A stretch of DNA of 64,000 nt from Tritrichomonas musculus (taxonomy: Eukaryota; Parabasalia; Tritrichomonadida; Tritrichomonadidae): positions 2,666,001-2,730,000 of the forward strand of contig JAPFFF010000016.1 of the NCBI GenBank assembly GCA_039105265.1, given 5' to 3'. The notes below the pieces were generated by a model. It was given only the letters and a program-made list of their open reading frames with translations, searched no databases and had not been told where the DNA came from. The first letter of the stretch is position 1; each line of letters starts with the position of its first letter. Shown here piece by piece: positions 51,839 to 63,288 of this stretch. Both the position numbers and the translations under genes were made by a program.

Positions 51839-53074
51839 ATGAGTTCTCAGGAATACTTAGACATGATGAAGAACATCCAAGAAAGCATTCTTAATTTTCT
51901 TGGGGAAGAAGCCAAATCAGAGGAAAACTTTCTAATTCTGGAAGAAATATTTAATAATTCAATAATAAGTGATAATAAGTATTATCTTATGTCATTGCTA
52001 CACTTAATTTCCAAAATTGGGAATAATTTCCACCGTTTCCCCAACTTTTTCATTAAAATCGAAAGAATTTTACTCATCTTCAAAGAAGATATCAAAAAAT
52101 ATTTTTCAAATTCCGAAATATTCAATTTTTTTAAGAGCAACAAAAGGATTCTTTTATTTCTCATTGAACAGCAAATAATGGTTATGAATGAATATATCGT
52201 TAAAATAATTACAAAGACAGACAAATTCATAGAGGCCAATTATCCACTGTATTTTCGGCCAGAAATTCAACCATTCATCAATGAAAAATGGTTCCCAAAA
52301 TATTATCCAGAAGAATGGGCCTTAAGGAAAAATATATGGATTGAAGAGCTAAAGAAAGAATTACCTGAGAATTTTTATGAAAAGCGAAAGGAAGGTCAAA
52401 ATGACAACCAAATCAGCGAATTGATTTGCAAGGACATGATTGAAGAATTTGTCACGTACGTTACTCGGAATGGTGTTTCACTTAACGGCAAAATTCAACC
52501 TTCAATTTATGAAACAAATTCATTTTTACTTAAAAAACAGAAAAAAACAAACCAAAATCGAGCAAAACAAGAAGATGAAGGATTTTCATTAATTGAATAT
52601 GCAGTATTTTTTGGCTCAATTCAAATATTTAAATACTTGATACATGAAGGTGTCGAATTATCACCATCGTTGTGGCCTTTGGCCATTCATGGTAAAAACT
52701 CAGAAATAATTCACTTTCTCGAAGACAACCATGTTGAATTAGAGGATGAGTCATACAAACAAGTCTTTCATGAATCAATCAAATGCCACCACAACGACAT
52801 TGCAAATTACATCTTAAACAACTTCTTACAAAATGATGAAGAAGACTCACAGGATACAATCAGTCAAAGTCTCAAATATTATAATTTTGCCTTTTTGAAA
52901 AATAAACACATTAGCGAATCTTCATTTTGCAACTTGTGCAAGTACGATTATTGTGCACTCTCTGATATACTTTTGAAAGACATAGATGTAAACGCAAAAG
53001 AAATCATCAATATTCTGTTAATACAATTTCATATAATAAATATTAAATTATGTTTAAATCATATTTTTGAATGA
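51839..53074 (+). CDS. DUF3447 / ankyrin protein, 3' end replaced by minisatellite
   Basis: 411 codons. The N-terminal DUF3447 region (MKNIQESILNFLG...KYFSNSEIFNFFKSNKRILLFLIE...WFPKYYPEEW) and the following ankyrin-like block (YAVFFGSIQIFKYLIHEGVEL, IKCHHNDIANYI) are intact and match the N terminus of the MULE transposase. The last 20 residues or so run into the 25-bp minisatellite, so the native ankyrin-rich C-terminal half is lost from the open frame; its pieces survive downstream to 54457. Such proteins are thought to be intracellular scaffolds. A truncated protein could still be made. Confidence 0.8.
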   Translation: MSSQEYLDMMKNIQESILNFLGEEAKSEENFLILEEIFNNSIISDNKYYLMSLLHLISKIGNNFHRFPNFFIKIERILLIFKEDIKKYFSNSEIFNFFKSNKRILLFLIEQQIMVMNEYIVKIITKTDKFIEANYPLYFRPEIQPFINEKWFPKYYPEEWALRKNIWIEELKKELPENFYEKRKEGQNDNQISELICKDMIEEFVTYVTRNGVSLNGKIQPSIYETNSFLLKKQKKTNQNRAKQEDEGFSLIEYAVFFGSIQIFKYLIHEGVELSPSLWPLAIHGKNSEIIHFLEDNHVELEDESYKQVFHESIKCHHNDIANYILNNFLQNDEEDSQDTISQSLKYYNFAFLKNKHISESSFCNLCKYDYCALSDILLKDIDVNAKEIINILLIQFHIINIKLCLNHIFE

Positions 53075-54250
53075 AATTCTGAATCATCTCTTTCAATGGA
53101 ATTCAAAATCATATCTTTCAATAAAATTCAAAATTATATCTTTCAATAACATTCAAAATCATATCTTTTAATTTCATTCAAAATCTTATTTTTCAATGTC
53201 ATTCAAAATCATATTTTTCAATATAATTCAAAATCATGTCTTTCAATGAAATTCAAAATCATATCATTGAATGAAATTTTGATATAATTTTAATTTATAA
53301 GACAGCATTATATTTGGCAGTTGAAAAGGAAAACATTGAAATTGTGAAACTTTTATTAATGAATGAGAAACTTGATATCAATCTTGGATATATTTTGTTT
53401 AATTTTTTATATAATTTAAAATCACGTCAATCAATAAAATTCAAAATCATATCTTTAAATTCCATTCAAAATCATATTTTTCAATGAAATTCAAAATCAT
53501 ATCTTTCAATGTCATTCAAAATCATATCTTTCAATTTCATTCAAAATCTATCTTTCAATTTAATTCAAAATTATATCTTTCAATATCATTCAAAATCATA
53601 TCTTTCATTTAATTCAAAATTATATCATTCAATGAAATTCAAAATCATATCTTTCAATGAAATTCAAATATAATAATAATTTATAAGACAGCATTATATT
53701 TGGCAGTTGAAAAAGAAAATATTGACATTATTAAATTTTTATTAACGAATGACAAACTTGACATCAACCTTGGATATATTTTTCATAATTTTTTATAAAA
53801 TTTAAAATCATATCTTTCAATGAAATTCAAAATTATATCTTTCAATTCCATTCAAAATCATATCATTCAATTGGATTCAAAATCATATCTTTCGATGGAA
53901 TTTAAAATCATATCTTTCAATTTTATTCAAAATCATATCTTTCAATAGTATTCAAAATCATATCTTTCAATAGTATTCAAAATCATATCTTTCAATAGTA
54001 TTCAAAATCATATCTTTCAATAGTATTCAAAATCATATCTTTCAATAGAATTCAAAATCATATCTTTGAATGAAATTTTAATATAATATATATTTATAAG
54101 ACAGCATTATATTTGGCAATTGAAAATGAAAATATTGAAATTATTAAACTTTTATTAACGAATGACAAACTTGACATCAACATTGGATATATTTATCATA
54201 ATTTTTAATAAAATTTAAAATCATATCTTTCAATGAAATTCAAAATTACA
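53050..54250 (+). repeat. 25-bp minisatellite with three ankyrin inserts
   Basis: Unit of 25 bp around the core ATTCAAAATCATATCTTTCA, varying at a few sites. Five near-identical copies in a row lie near 53935-54065. Blocks of minisatellite alternate with ankyrin remnants starting at 53299, 53685 and 54098, forming a higher-order repeat of about 386-413 bp. Since 25 is not a multiple of 3, each unit rotates the frame, so the block is not coding. Confidence 0.9.
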
Positions 54251-54457
54251 TCTTTCAATAAATTTCAAAATCCTTTAGATGTTGATCGAATTGAACAGGA
54301 TTCTGTATTGCATCTTGCAGCTAAAATAGGAAATCTTGAAATAGTAAAACTTTTGCTCGAAAAGAAAGAGATTGACATTAATATTAAAGATAGTCATGGA
54401 AAAAAGCCAATCTACTATGCTGTAAAACGTGAAATTATAAAATTACTTTCAAAATGA
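53299..54457 (+). pseudogene. Ankyrin repeat remnants of the DUF3447 gene
   Basis: Three related pieces, KTALYLAVEKENIEIVKLLL...KLDINLGY (53299-53391) and its copies at 53685 and 54098, are single ankyrin repeats cut off at the same points. A final piece (54233-54457) reads DSVLHLAAKIGNLEIVKLLLEKK...DINIKDSHGKKPIYYAV and ends naturally in REIIKLLSK. They continue the protein of 51839-53074 in spirit but not in one frame. The identical edges suggest the ankyrin unit and minisatellite were amplified together. Confidence 0.7.
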
Positions 54458-55238
54458 TTTTCTATTCATTTTAAAATAGCAATTAATAAAAATTAATTAA
54501 TTTTTCCTTTATATTATTTTCATTTATTTAAATATGATATCACTTAGTGTTTATGGTGATAAGTGTAATAGCTTGAATAAAATATCCATCATTTATGGAG
54601 AATTAAAGCAAACAAAATTGATTAAACTAAAGTCAAAAACTCAGTAACACTTGAATACAATTTAAAACAATTTCTTTTAAATTGAAAATATCGGATGGTA
54701 AAAAAGTAATTTCGTCACCATTTTTTTAGCATTATAATCATTATTTTATAGAAAAAAATTATACAGTATCATATAGTGAAAGAAGTTTTTTGCTAACTTA
54801 AAAAAATGCACCATTAAGCATGAAAGTAAAAAGTAAATCTTTAAACAATTAATATTATAGTATAGTAGCAATATACTGTATTTTAGTAACATATTTTGAA
54901 ATTTGAAAAATGGTTACTATAAAATAAAAAACAAGTTTTAATATGCTAATTTTTATTCTCTATATATACTTAAACCAAAGATAATGTGAAAAATTATATG
55001 ATGTCTATTCAAAAAGTGAATGACCTTCAGAAAATTAAATATATTATATATATTATTTTTAATAATTAGAGTTAAGAATCCTTACCACCAGCCATGTGTT
55101 CACAGGGATTCTCTCCAAGAAAAATGAAGTTTAAAATTATAAGAAAAAACTTTGACATGAACTTTTTTTAGTTTTAAAAAAAGTTAACAAATCTGGAAAA
55201 GAGGTAGAAAACCTTGCTAATGATTAATTATTAATTTT
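54458..55238. other. Intergenic, no gene seen
   Basis: AT-rich. A short GC-richer spot at about 55074-55118 (AGAATCCTTACCACCAGCC...GGGATTCT) can pair AGAATCC with GGATTCT. I considered an RNA gene but could not fold one. Confidence 0.4.
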
Positions 55239-56802
55239 TTAATTTTTATCATTTTCATTTCCATCAATAGGATCATTTTCATCGTAATCATCATCAACAT
55301 CATTTTCTGAATCATTTGTATCTTCTTCTTCATCATCATTTTCGTCTTCTTCATCATCATTTTTATCTTCATCATCATCATTTTTGGCTTCTTCATCATC
55401 ATTTTTATTTTCTTCATCATTTTTGTCTTCATAATAATAATCATCTTTATTATTATTATCTTTCTCGTTATCATCGGCATCATTTTTATCTTCATCATTA
55501 TAATAATCTTCCTCATAGGAATCATCATTGGAATCCTTATCGATATCTGCTTTAGTGTAAAATATTTTAATACTATCTAAAACAACGTCATGTCTTGTTT
55601 TAAGAGATTTAATGGCATCAGATCTCAATTTTGCATTGATAAATCCATAGAATGTAAAGTAATTTTAATCTTTTTCTTGAATTTTATATCCTTTTTGCAT
55701 ATCTTTAATATCTTTGAATTCATAATATTCTTCGATGTTTTCTAAATGGAATTGTTTGAATGATGGTACACTTTCTTTGAAATAAACATAAAATATATTC
55801 TCATCTGGCTGAAATAATTCTTCTTTTTTCTTTGTGTATGGATAATTATAAAATACATTACGAAAAGCGGTTTTATTGATCCCTTTTCATAATTTTGCTT
55901 CTTCTCTTTGACGAGGATTTGAAAAACCAACAAAAGTGAAAATATTTGTTGTTCCTGGATAATATCGATATCTTTGGATATCTAATGCATCGTATAATCC
56001 AAAATGTCCTAAATCGTTGCCATTAATTGTATCTAATTTTGGCTGGTTTCTCTCTGAAAAAAAGAAATAATAAAGATTCTCTTTTGGATCAAATGTCACG
56101 AAGATAAAATCTTTTCTATTGTAAGTCATAGGTGAAACTGGCAAATGAACAAATTCTTGATCTTTTGGAACCTGATTATTATTGATTTTTTCTGATTTTG
56201 ATTTGTCTTGCGTTTTGTTTTTAATTTCATTATTAATAGTAATAGTTGTAGTTAAATCTTGTCGGTAATTAAACTTATCTGGTTTCAATTGATTTTCGAC
56301 TTTTTCTTTAGTTTCATTAACATTTTTATTACCATTGGTTGATTTTGGTGTATAATAGAATCGATTTGGCTTTGAATCATTTTGCTTTTCTTTTTTAATT
56401 TCATCTTTGCTATTTTTTAAATGTGAGTCAGGAACATAATTAGATGTTTTGTTGAATGGATAAATATATTTTTTGAGCCAAGTGAAGATGCTAGCAAAGA
56501 ATTTTTTGACATGGCCATTTCTCCATTTATTTTGTTTGTAAATCCAATAAAGGTATAAATATTATTTGTATTGGGATAATATTGAAATCTTTTAATATCT
56601 GCTGCTTCTTTAACTCCAAAATGTGTTAAACAATGGTCATTTAGAATTTTTTGATTTGGAACACAGAGTTCTGCAAAAAAACAATAAAATAAACTTCTTT
56701 TTGGTATATATCAAATTTTAATCCTAAATCGAAATGATCTATATACTATGGATACTCTTTATTTGTGCAATTATTATTGTTATTATTTACTTGAGAATTC
56801 AT
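55239..56802 (-). pseudogene. Decayed modular protein gene with acidic tail
   Basis: From an ATG at about 56802 (MNSQVNNNNNN) leftward, at least three related modules can be seen. A core Y(Y/F)PxTxNI(Y/F)TF(I/V)GF(T/S)N is found near 56530-56580 and 55910-55980, and a shorter NYFTFYGFINAK near 55630-55660. Each is preceded by a FG...ADI.R segment. The 3' open part (55239-55628) ends in a long Asp/Glu/Asn-rich tail. The frames are displaced and stopped several times. I do not recognise the family. The longest open pieces are 55887-56288 (extending upstream without ATG) and 55239-55628. Confidence 0.5.
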
Positions 56803-57378
56803 ATAAAAATACTTGTGTTCAATTTTTTTTTTTTGACGTTAATGTCAGAGGATTACTCTCAAATATACACTGACTAATTGATATATAGACTAAATATTTC
56901 AATGAATCTTATTTGATTCTCTCAATTTATCAAACTTTTTGAATATATTTTTTTAACGTCCAAAATTTTAATATCAAAATTTATTATTTTGCTAATTAAG
57001 GGCATAGTCCAATGAAATTAATATAAAATTAAAAAATAAATTTAACATTATACTATACTAAACATGTATAATATAAATATAAAACAATAAAAGATATTCT
57101 TAATTACATGTTAATTTTAATAAAGGCTATATCTATCAATTATTTTTTTCAATTTTCAATTTGGTATATCTACTTTTTGAAAGAAAATATCACCAGCATA
57201 TCTATTTTATTTTTTTTTTTTTTGAATTGTTATGATTATTTTTCTGTTCATATTAAAAAAGCGTAAAAACTAAACTTGGGTTTTCTCCAAAATGGATGCA
57301 TAATGATCTTATTCCTTCATACATATGACTCAATGCATGATGATATTATATATATATATAGAAGTTACTATTTTAATG
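56803..57378. other. Intergenic, no gene seen
   Basis: AT-rich, with T tracts and an (AT)n run at about 57346-57360. Confidence 0.4.
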
Positions 57379-57598
57379 GCTTTATGGAGTTCATTCTGAT
57401 AATGCAGAACTGATTCTTTTTCTAGAAGAAAATAAAATTAAACCTCGAAATGAAAAGTATTATAAAAATTACAATTATTATGATGATGAACAATTTGTAA
57501 CATATGAGAGTATATATGAAGAATCAATTAAATGTCATCACAATGCCATTGCTGATTATATAAAAGACAATTTTCTAAATCAGTATAGTATAATATAA
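57379..57598 (+). pseudogene. DUF3447 gene fragment
   Basis: Reads GVHSDNAELILFLEENKIKP and YESIYEESIKCHHNAIADYI, matching AIHGKNSEIIHFLEDNHVEL and FHESIKCHHNDIANYI of the gene at 51839-53074. Only this 70-residue piece survives; no start is present, so it is a relic of another family member. Confidence 0.65.
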
Positions 57599-58087
57599 CT
57601 TAAATTGGTAATTAAGCTTTCGATTGATGAACATTTAGTTTTATTAAAGATAATTTTTTTGTTTTAAAAATCACGAGTTTATCTTGTATATGAATAAATT
57701 ATTAATTAAATTAAACAAATTTGCTATATAAATAAATTTTTTATGAAGAAAAGATTATATATTGCCCATTTTTGTTAATGAATTTTTCTTGAATGGACCT
57801 TCATTTTCTGTTAACTATATAATCACATATTTTTGTAACAAAAGTGAAATTTATTTTTATGAATGTTGGTTTTTCTTTTACAGAAGTGAAACATGTGTAA
57901 TTGAATAACGCCACTTTTTAATCTTTCAACTGATTGATCTAAATTATCAATAGTATTAGAAAAAAAAAAAATGATTGTATATTTTATCAAAATTTGATTT
58001 CAAATACAAATATCTAAAAAAAAATGAAACAAAGCCCAGCCAAAAATATAATTAAAATCATTTTTATTAGTAAGTTTGTGGGATTTT
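57599..58087. other. Intergenic, no gene seen
   Basis: AT-rich 3' flank of the large ankyrin gene; no supported feature. Confidence 0.4.
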
Positions 58088-61000
58088 CTATATACTAATA
58101 ATCTCTTTTATTATTTTTAAGTATTTATCATTATTTTTGATTGGTTTTTTCATTTTAGTTAATATTGTAATTGCATCTTTCCCATCATTATTGCAGTGAT
58201 TAACGTCCAAATTAATATTTTTAAATAAAGTATCAATACATTTATACTTTTTGTATATACAGGCATCAAGTAAAGGAGTGTTACCAAAATCATCAGTAAT
58301 ATTAATGTCAATTAAATCTTTTTCCAGAAATTCATTAACAATATCCAAATTTCCTGATTGTATTGCAAGATGAAGATATGTTGTGTATTTTACATCCTCT
58401 AATTTACTTGAATCTAACTTATCTTTTTCAAATTTTTCTTCTTCCTCTTTTTCTTCCTCTTCCTCTTTTTCTTCCTCTTCCTCTTCTTCTTCCTCTTCCT
58501 CAAATTCATCAAGTTCTCTCTCTTTTTTAAATCTATATTTTTTTAATATAGGTATTTTTATTGAATAATCAATTTTATTTGTGTTGATAAAATACTTCAC
58601 TAATTCAGGTGAATTATCTAAAATTGCCATTTCTAACGGATATAAATGATTTGAATCTGGCATGTTTGGATCAATTCCATTCTTTAAAAGAAAATCGAAA
58701 ATTTGTTCAAGTCCATTGAAATAGCATGTATATGATGTAAAGTAAGATTTCCCATTTGGAAGTAATTTAGTAAAATCAATCAGATTATCATGTTTTTTGT
58801 CATATTCAAATAATTTATTCATTAATTTAATTACATCAAGTGTTTGCGATTCAATTAGATCGAGCAAAATATATTTATTTATAATTTTATATTTGATCAT
58901 TGCTTTCTGAAGATTATGAATTTTTTTAACTCTAGGATTTGAATAAGTTTTTACGAATGCTTCGACTATATTACTTTTACTTGAATCAAATTTTTCATCA
59001 CTAAGTATATAATCAATAACTTTTTCGTTTGAAACACTAACAGCATTAACAAGAAGACTTTCATCATTAGCATCATGTAAATTAACATCATTGTCTTTTA
59101 ATTTGATCAATTTTTCAAAAATAGTGAATGATTTGTTTTTAATTGCAAAGGCAATATCATTGTTGCTTATGCTGTTCTTATCAAAAAATGGATTTTGAAT
59201 GATTATATCAATCAAATCAATATCATTCTTTTTAATAGCTTCATGTAGTATTTTTGATAAATCAAGATCAATTAACTTAATGTGCGTTGATGATAAAATT
59301 GTTTTTTTAAAATTATAGTTTGAAATGCTATAAATATGACTCATTTGATTATCTTCAGGATGAAATCTTTCATTAATTAATAAAGTATTTGCAATTGCAA
59401 ATAATTTGTTATATACAGCAATAGATAAAGCAGTTTCATTATAAAATGTTCTTTGATTTATATTGATTTTAGGATGGTCAATAAGAAGTTTAACAATTGA
59501 TATATTTTTATTTTTAATTGCTGTTATAAGAGGAGTATCACCATTTGATAAAGAATACAGATTAACATCAATTTGATCTAAATTTAAAAGTTTTTTAACC
59601 ATATTAACGTCATTTCGAGCACATGCACAAAGTAAAAATGAATTAATTGATCCCAATTCTTCGACATTTTTAGGAATTTGTGATTTGTTTTTTTTGTATT
59701 TATAAGTAGTCATATGAGAATCATCATCATCAACATCATCAACTTTTTCTTTTTCATAATTCATTTCTAAATAGGTCATAACATCTGAAACAAAATAATC
59801 AACATCTTTTATTTCATAATTGGCTGATTTATTTTCATAATTTAAAGAATTATCTTCATCTTCATCAATATTTCCTACTTTCACCAAATATTTTTTATGA
59901 ATATCTGAAATCGTCATTTTATTTTCAATGATTTTTTTTATATGTAATTGCATGTAATCTTCATTGTCACTATTTTCTTCTTCTTCTTTATCATCATCAA
60001 TATCATAAATTTCAATTTTTGTATTAGAAGAATATAAATTATTAGGATTGATGTTTTTAATCTCTAAAAAATGATTGATAATTGGCATAAAACAATCATT
60101 TCGCTTAGCACTCATATAAATTGAGAAAATAATTTCCATTGCTTTTGTAAGTTGCAAATTTTGGTTTTGCAAATTTTCTCCATAAAAATCAAGGATTGCA
60201 TTTATAATTTCAATCTTTTTCTTTTTAAGTGCTATTGTTAAAGGAAATTGAATTTTTTTGTCTTTACTATAATATATACTAGGATTGACGCCTGGAACAT
60301 TAAAAAGTCTTCTCACAATTTCTACATTATTATTACAAACAGCCTTAATTAAAGCTGTTCCATCATCCCAAACTTTATTGATTAAATCTGGATCATGCTG
60401 GTATTTAAGAACAATATTAACAAGATCAATATCATTTATATTAACGGCCAAAAATAAAGCATCATCACATTTTGCATTTTTTTGAAATAAATAGTCAACT
60501 AGTTCATAATTTTTCTTTTTAATTGCATGTCTAACACTAAACAAAAACTTTGTTTTTAATTTTGTGTTTATTTTGTTTAATATTATTGAATAAATATTTT
60601 TATTTAATAAACCATAGTTTTTGCATTTGTCAACTAATGAATCAAAATTTATTTTTACTTTTTTATCTAAAAAATATTGACATATTTCATTTGATCCTAA
60701 TAAAGCTCCTTCATTGAATCCATCTGAAAAATCAAAAAATGGATTTTCTTTTTGGATAATATCTGTTATTTCTCTAATTGCTTCAAAATTATCATGCTTG
60801 ATACTCTTCTGTAACAAATAACCAAAATTAATATTAAATGACAAATCCAAAGGATATATTTTTTGCAATAAGTTATGAAATGAATTATTATCATTTCTAT
60901 GAATAGCTGCTTCCAAAATTTTATTAATTGATTTTGAGATGTCGTATTCATCTTCAATTATTTCGTTAAGATAATAATCAACAATACTTTTGTAGTTATT

Positions 61001-63280
61001 TTTGACAGCAAAACAGATATGTTTAATGATGTTATATTTACAAATGGAATCTGACCAAATGTCATTTATAAATAACTTAAAAATTGATAGATTTCCAAAA
61101 TAAACTGAATTTAAATCAATTTTATCTTTTGTTTCTTTTCTAGTCCAATTTCTTTTATTAATAATTATTTCTTTGAAAAATTTTATGAATCTAAAAAAGC
61201 CTTTTTTGGAAGCCCTTTGAATTATATTAGTATATCTATCATCTGTTATATCAAAACCTTTATCAATTATTGCAGTTAAACAATGAGCATTTCCATGTAG
61301 AGCAGATTCTGTTGCGATAGAATCCATTAATAAAGATTCATTAGGAATTTTTTCTATAAGCCAATCGAACAAATCGTTTTTATGTTTTCTAATTGCATTT
61401 AATATATCATTTTGTTTTTCTTTTTTATTGATTTTAATACTTTGATCGGCCAATTTAATAATCTCAATATTGCCTCCATAAATGGCCAGGTCGAATGTTT
61501 CATCATCTATATGATGATCATTTAACAATAAATACTTAAAGCATTTTAAAGAACCATAAACAGCTGCATAATTTAAAATATTTAGTTTTCTGAATTGATA
61601 ATAATCAAAAACATTAAAAGGAATAGTTATTTCATTTTTCTTTGACTTGCTAAAAACATGTGAGATTTGTCTTTGAACTGTATCAACATCATCATTACGT
61701 AATGCTTTTATTAACCAATCATCAGGTTCACCATTATCTAACATTTTTTCATAAGCATCCATTTCATCAGGCAAATACGAAAGAATAAAATCATTAATGT
61801 ATTGGTTGTCATTTTTAGCATTCGATAAAAGAATATAATTAATATTTTTTTCATCAATTTCTGCAAATAAAGGCAAAAACCATAAATTTATATATTCATT
61901 TGCAAAATTATAGTTGTGCAATGATTCAATTAATGTATTTTTTTCAATGATTCCATGCTTATAAAATTTGTAAATAAACGCATAAATGTATTGATTTTTA
62001 TTTGAAATATGTGTTTTGGCCATTTTTGTTGTTATAACAACGTTACTATTACTTTTTTTCTTTGCTTTCTTTTTTGTATTGTTTTCCAAAATTTGTTCAC
62101 ATACATTTACATCATTTTTCAAACAATAAATTAGTTTTTGAGTAATGAACGGTAACAAAATTTCTAGATGATTAGATTCATCATGTTTTTCATTTAATTC
62201 ATTTATTAATTCGAAAATATATGGATGCAATAAAATATCGGTTGATATAACTTCAAGTAAAAATGCAATTAACTCTTGAACATTTTCTTCAGTTTCTATC
62301 CATATTGATTGAAGTATTAAATTTTTAACTGTTTGAACTGTTTTTTCTTTAATATTGTATAACAAATCAAAAAGTTCGTCAATTGAATCCGCAATTGTTT
62401 GATTATCATCAATTTTTTGGGTTGATTTTTCTATATCTCTATTAAAGTTATCTATATCATTTGACAAACACTCAATTTGCAAATCATCAACAATTTCTGT
62501 TAATGAATCAATTTCATTTCTAGTTATTTTTATTGATTTTAAATTAAAAAGATCACATATCAATTGAAATTCATTGAATTCATCTTTAAAATCGTAAAAA
62601 AAATGTTTATTGTTAGGATCTTCTTCAAGTTTAGCACGGACAACATTTGATAAATAAACACAAAAAAGGTTGCATTTATAAGTATTCTTGTTTGTTCGAA
62701 TTGTAAATGTATTGAAATCATTATCTCGAAGAAAATCAGCCAATCCTTTCATTTGAACGTGCAATTTAATATTGTTTTGAATTCTATTATTTTCTTCACA
62801 CCATATTGCTTCTGGTTTCATGAAATTAGGGCAACACGTTATAAATAATAATTTCGTTATTTTATGACATGTCGGAATATCTTCATTTTCAAAAAGAACT
62901 TTTTTTCCTTGATAGAGTTGTTCAAATTTACCAAGAACATATGTTGGATCTTCAATATCTAGATGATATGATGATTCATTTTGATTCTCTTCAAGATAAA
63001 GAGATATTGTTACACTTGTTTCTTTTAAAAAAGCTTTATTAAATCTGGAATACCCATTTTTGGTAGTTATAATGAAATCTTTAGGTATGAAATTGAAAAT
63101 GCATGATGGATTGTCTAATAAACATAAATAATTATTTTTATGATTTGAGCTTTGACTTGGCTGTCTTTGGTCAAAAAATAATTTATATTCATGACTGAGA
63201 GTAAATTTTTGTTGTTTATCCATTTTTAAAAATGGAAAATTTCCAAAAAAATAAGACAAAATTCTATGGAAATTTTCCAT
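58088..63280 (-). CDS. Giant BTB-like / ankyrin repeat protein
   Basis: 1,730 residues from ATG 63280 (MENFHRILSYFFG). The frame is open 24 codons further up (63352), but a TCATTT initiator with A at 63286 lies just 6 nt before this ATG and fixes the start. Residues about 50-330 contain two BTB-like halves (FNFIPKDFIITTKNGYSRFNK; TFTIRTNKNTYKCNLFCVYLSNV). A helical DUF3447-like zone (about 450-600) follows, with LNYAAVYGSLKCFKYLLLND. Then many ankyrin repeats run to the C terminus, for example DTPLITAIKNKNISIVKLLIDH and NTPLLDACIYKKYKCIDTLF. Two acidic, Glu-rich inserts occur, one nearly pure Glu/Lys at about nt 58420-58530. It is probably a protein-binding scaffold, with BTB halves for oligomerisation or cullin contact (inference). 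Part of it was copied to 14141-14533. Confidence 0.9.
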   Translation of the reverse strand: MENFHRILSYFFGNFPFLKMDKQQKFTLSHEYKLFFDQRQPSQSSNHKNNYLCLLDNPSCIFNFIPKDFIITTKNGYSRFNKAFLKETSVTISLYLEENQNESSYHLDIEDPTYVLGKFEQLYQGKKVLFENEDIPTCHKITKLLFITCCPNFMKPEAIWCEENNRIQNNIKLHVQMKGLADFLRDNDFNTFTIRTNKNTYKCNLFCVYLSNVVRAKLEEDPNNKHFFYDFKDEFNEFQLICDLFNLKSIKITRNEIDSLTEIVDDLQIECLSNDIDNFNRDIEKSTQKIDDNQTIADSIDELFDLLYNIKEKTVQTVKNLILQSIWIETEENVQELIAFLLEVISTDILLHPYIFELINELNEKHDESNHLEILLPFITQKLIYCLKNDVNVCEQILENNTKKKAKKKSNSNVVITTKMAKTHISNKNQYIYAFIYKFYKHGIIEKNTLIESLHNYNFANEYINLWFLPLFAEIDEKNINYILLSNAKNDNQYINDFILSYLPDEMDAYEKMLDNGEPDDWLIKALRNDDVDTVQRQISHVFSKSKKNEITIPFNVFDYYQFRKLNILNYAAVYGSLKCFKYLLLNDHHIDDETFDLAIYGGNIEIIKLADQSIKINKKEKQNDILNAIRKHKNDLFDWLIEKIPNESLLMDSIATESALHGNAHCLTAIIDKGFDITDDRYTNIIQRASKKGFFRFIKFFKEIIINKRNWTRKETKDKIDLNSVYFGNLSIFKLFINDIWSDSICKYNIIKHICFAVKNNYKSIVDYYLNEIIEDEYDISKSINKILEAAIHRNDNNSFHNLLQKIYPLDLSFNINFGYLLQKSIKHDNFEAIREITDIIQKENPFFDFSDGFNEGALLGSNEICQYFLDKKVKINFDSLVDKCKNYGLLNKNIYSIILNKINTKLKTKFLFSVRHAIKKKNYELVDYLFQKNAKCDDALFLAVNINDIDLVNIVLKYQHDPDLINKVWDDGTALIKAVCNNNVEIVRRLFNVPGVNPSIYYSKDKKIQFPLTIALKKKKIEIINAILDFYGENLQNQNLQLTKAMEIIFSIYMSAKRNDCFMPIINHFLEIKNINPNNLYSSNTKIEIYDIDDDKEEEENSDNEDYMQLHIKKIIENKMTISDIHKKYLVKVGNIDEDEDNSLNYENKSANYEIKDVDYFVSDVMTYLEMNYEKEKVDDVDDDDSHMTTYKYKKNKSQIPKNVEELGSINSFLLCACARNDVNMVKKLLNLDQIDVNLYSLSNGDTPLITAIKNKNISIVKLLIDHPKININQRTFYNETALSIAVYNKLFAIANTLLINERFHPEDNQMSHIYSISNYNFKKTILSSTHIKLIDLDLSKILHEAIKKNDIDLIDIIIQNPFFDKNSISNNDIAFAIKNKSFTIFEKLIKLKDNDVNLHDANDESLLVNAVSVSNEKVIDYILSDEKFDSSKSNIVEAFVKTYSNPRVKKIHNLQKAMIKYKIINKYILLDLIESQTLDVIKLMNKLFEYDKKHDNLIDFTKLLPNGKSYFTSYTCYFNGLEQIFDFLLKNGIDPNMPDSNHLYPLEMAILDNSPELVKYFINTNKIDYSIKIPILKKYRFKKERELDEFEEEEEEEEEEEKEEEEEKEEEEKFEKDKLDSSKLEDVKYTTYLHLAIQSGNLDIVNEFLEKDLIDINITDDFGNTPLLDACIYKKYKCIDTLFKNINLDVNHCNNDGKDAITILTKMKKPIKNNDKYLKIIKEIISI

Positions 63281-63282
63281 TG

Positions 63283-63288
63283 AAATGA
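63283..63288 (-). promoter_or_regulatory. Initiator TCATTT
   Basis: Minus-strand TCATTT, A (+1) at 63286, 6 nt before ATG 63280. A textbook trichomonad initiator position, giving a very short 5' leader. Confidence 0.65.

Noticed and set aside
55074-55118. Possible structured RNA around CCTTACCACCAGCC
   Set aside because: Only one 7-bp stem can be drawn; no known RNA family features.
55217-55555. Met/Lys-rich and His/Leu-rich open frames on both strands
   Set aside because: Shadow frames of the Asp/Asn/Glu-rich tail coded by GAT/GAA/AAT repeats.
58383-58568. Ser-rich plus-strand open frame
   Set aside because: Complement of the Glu-rich insert of the giant ankyrin gene.
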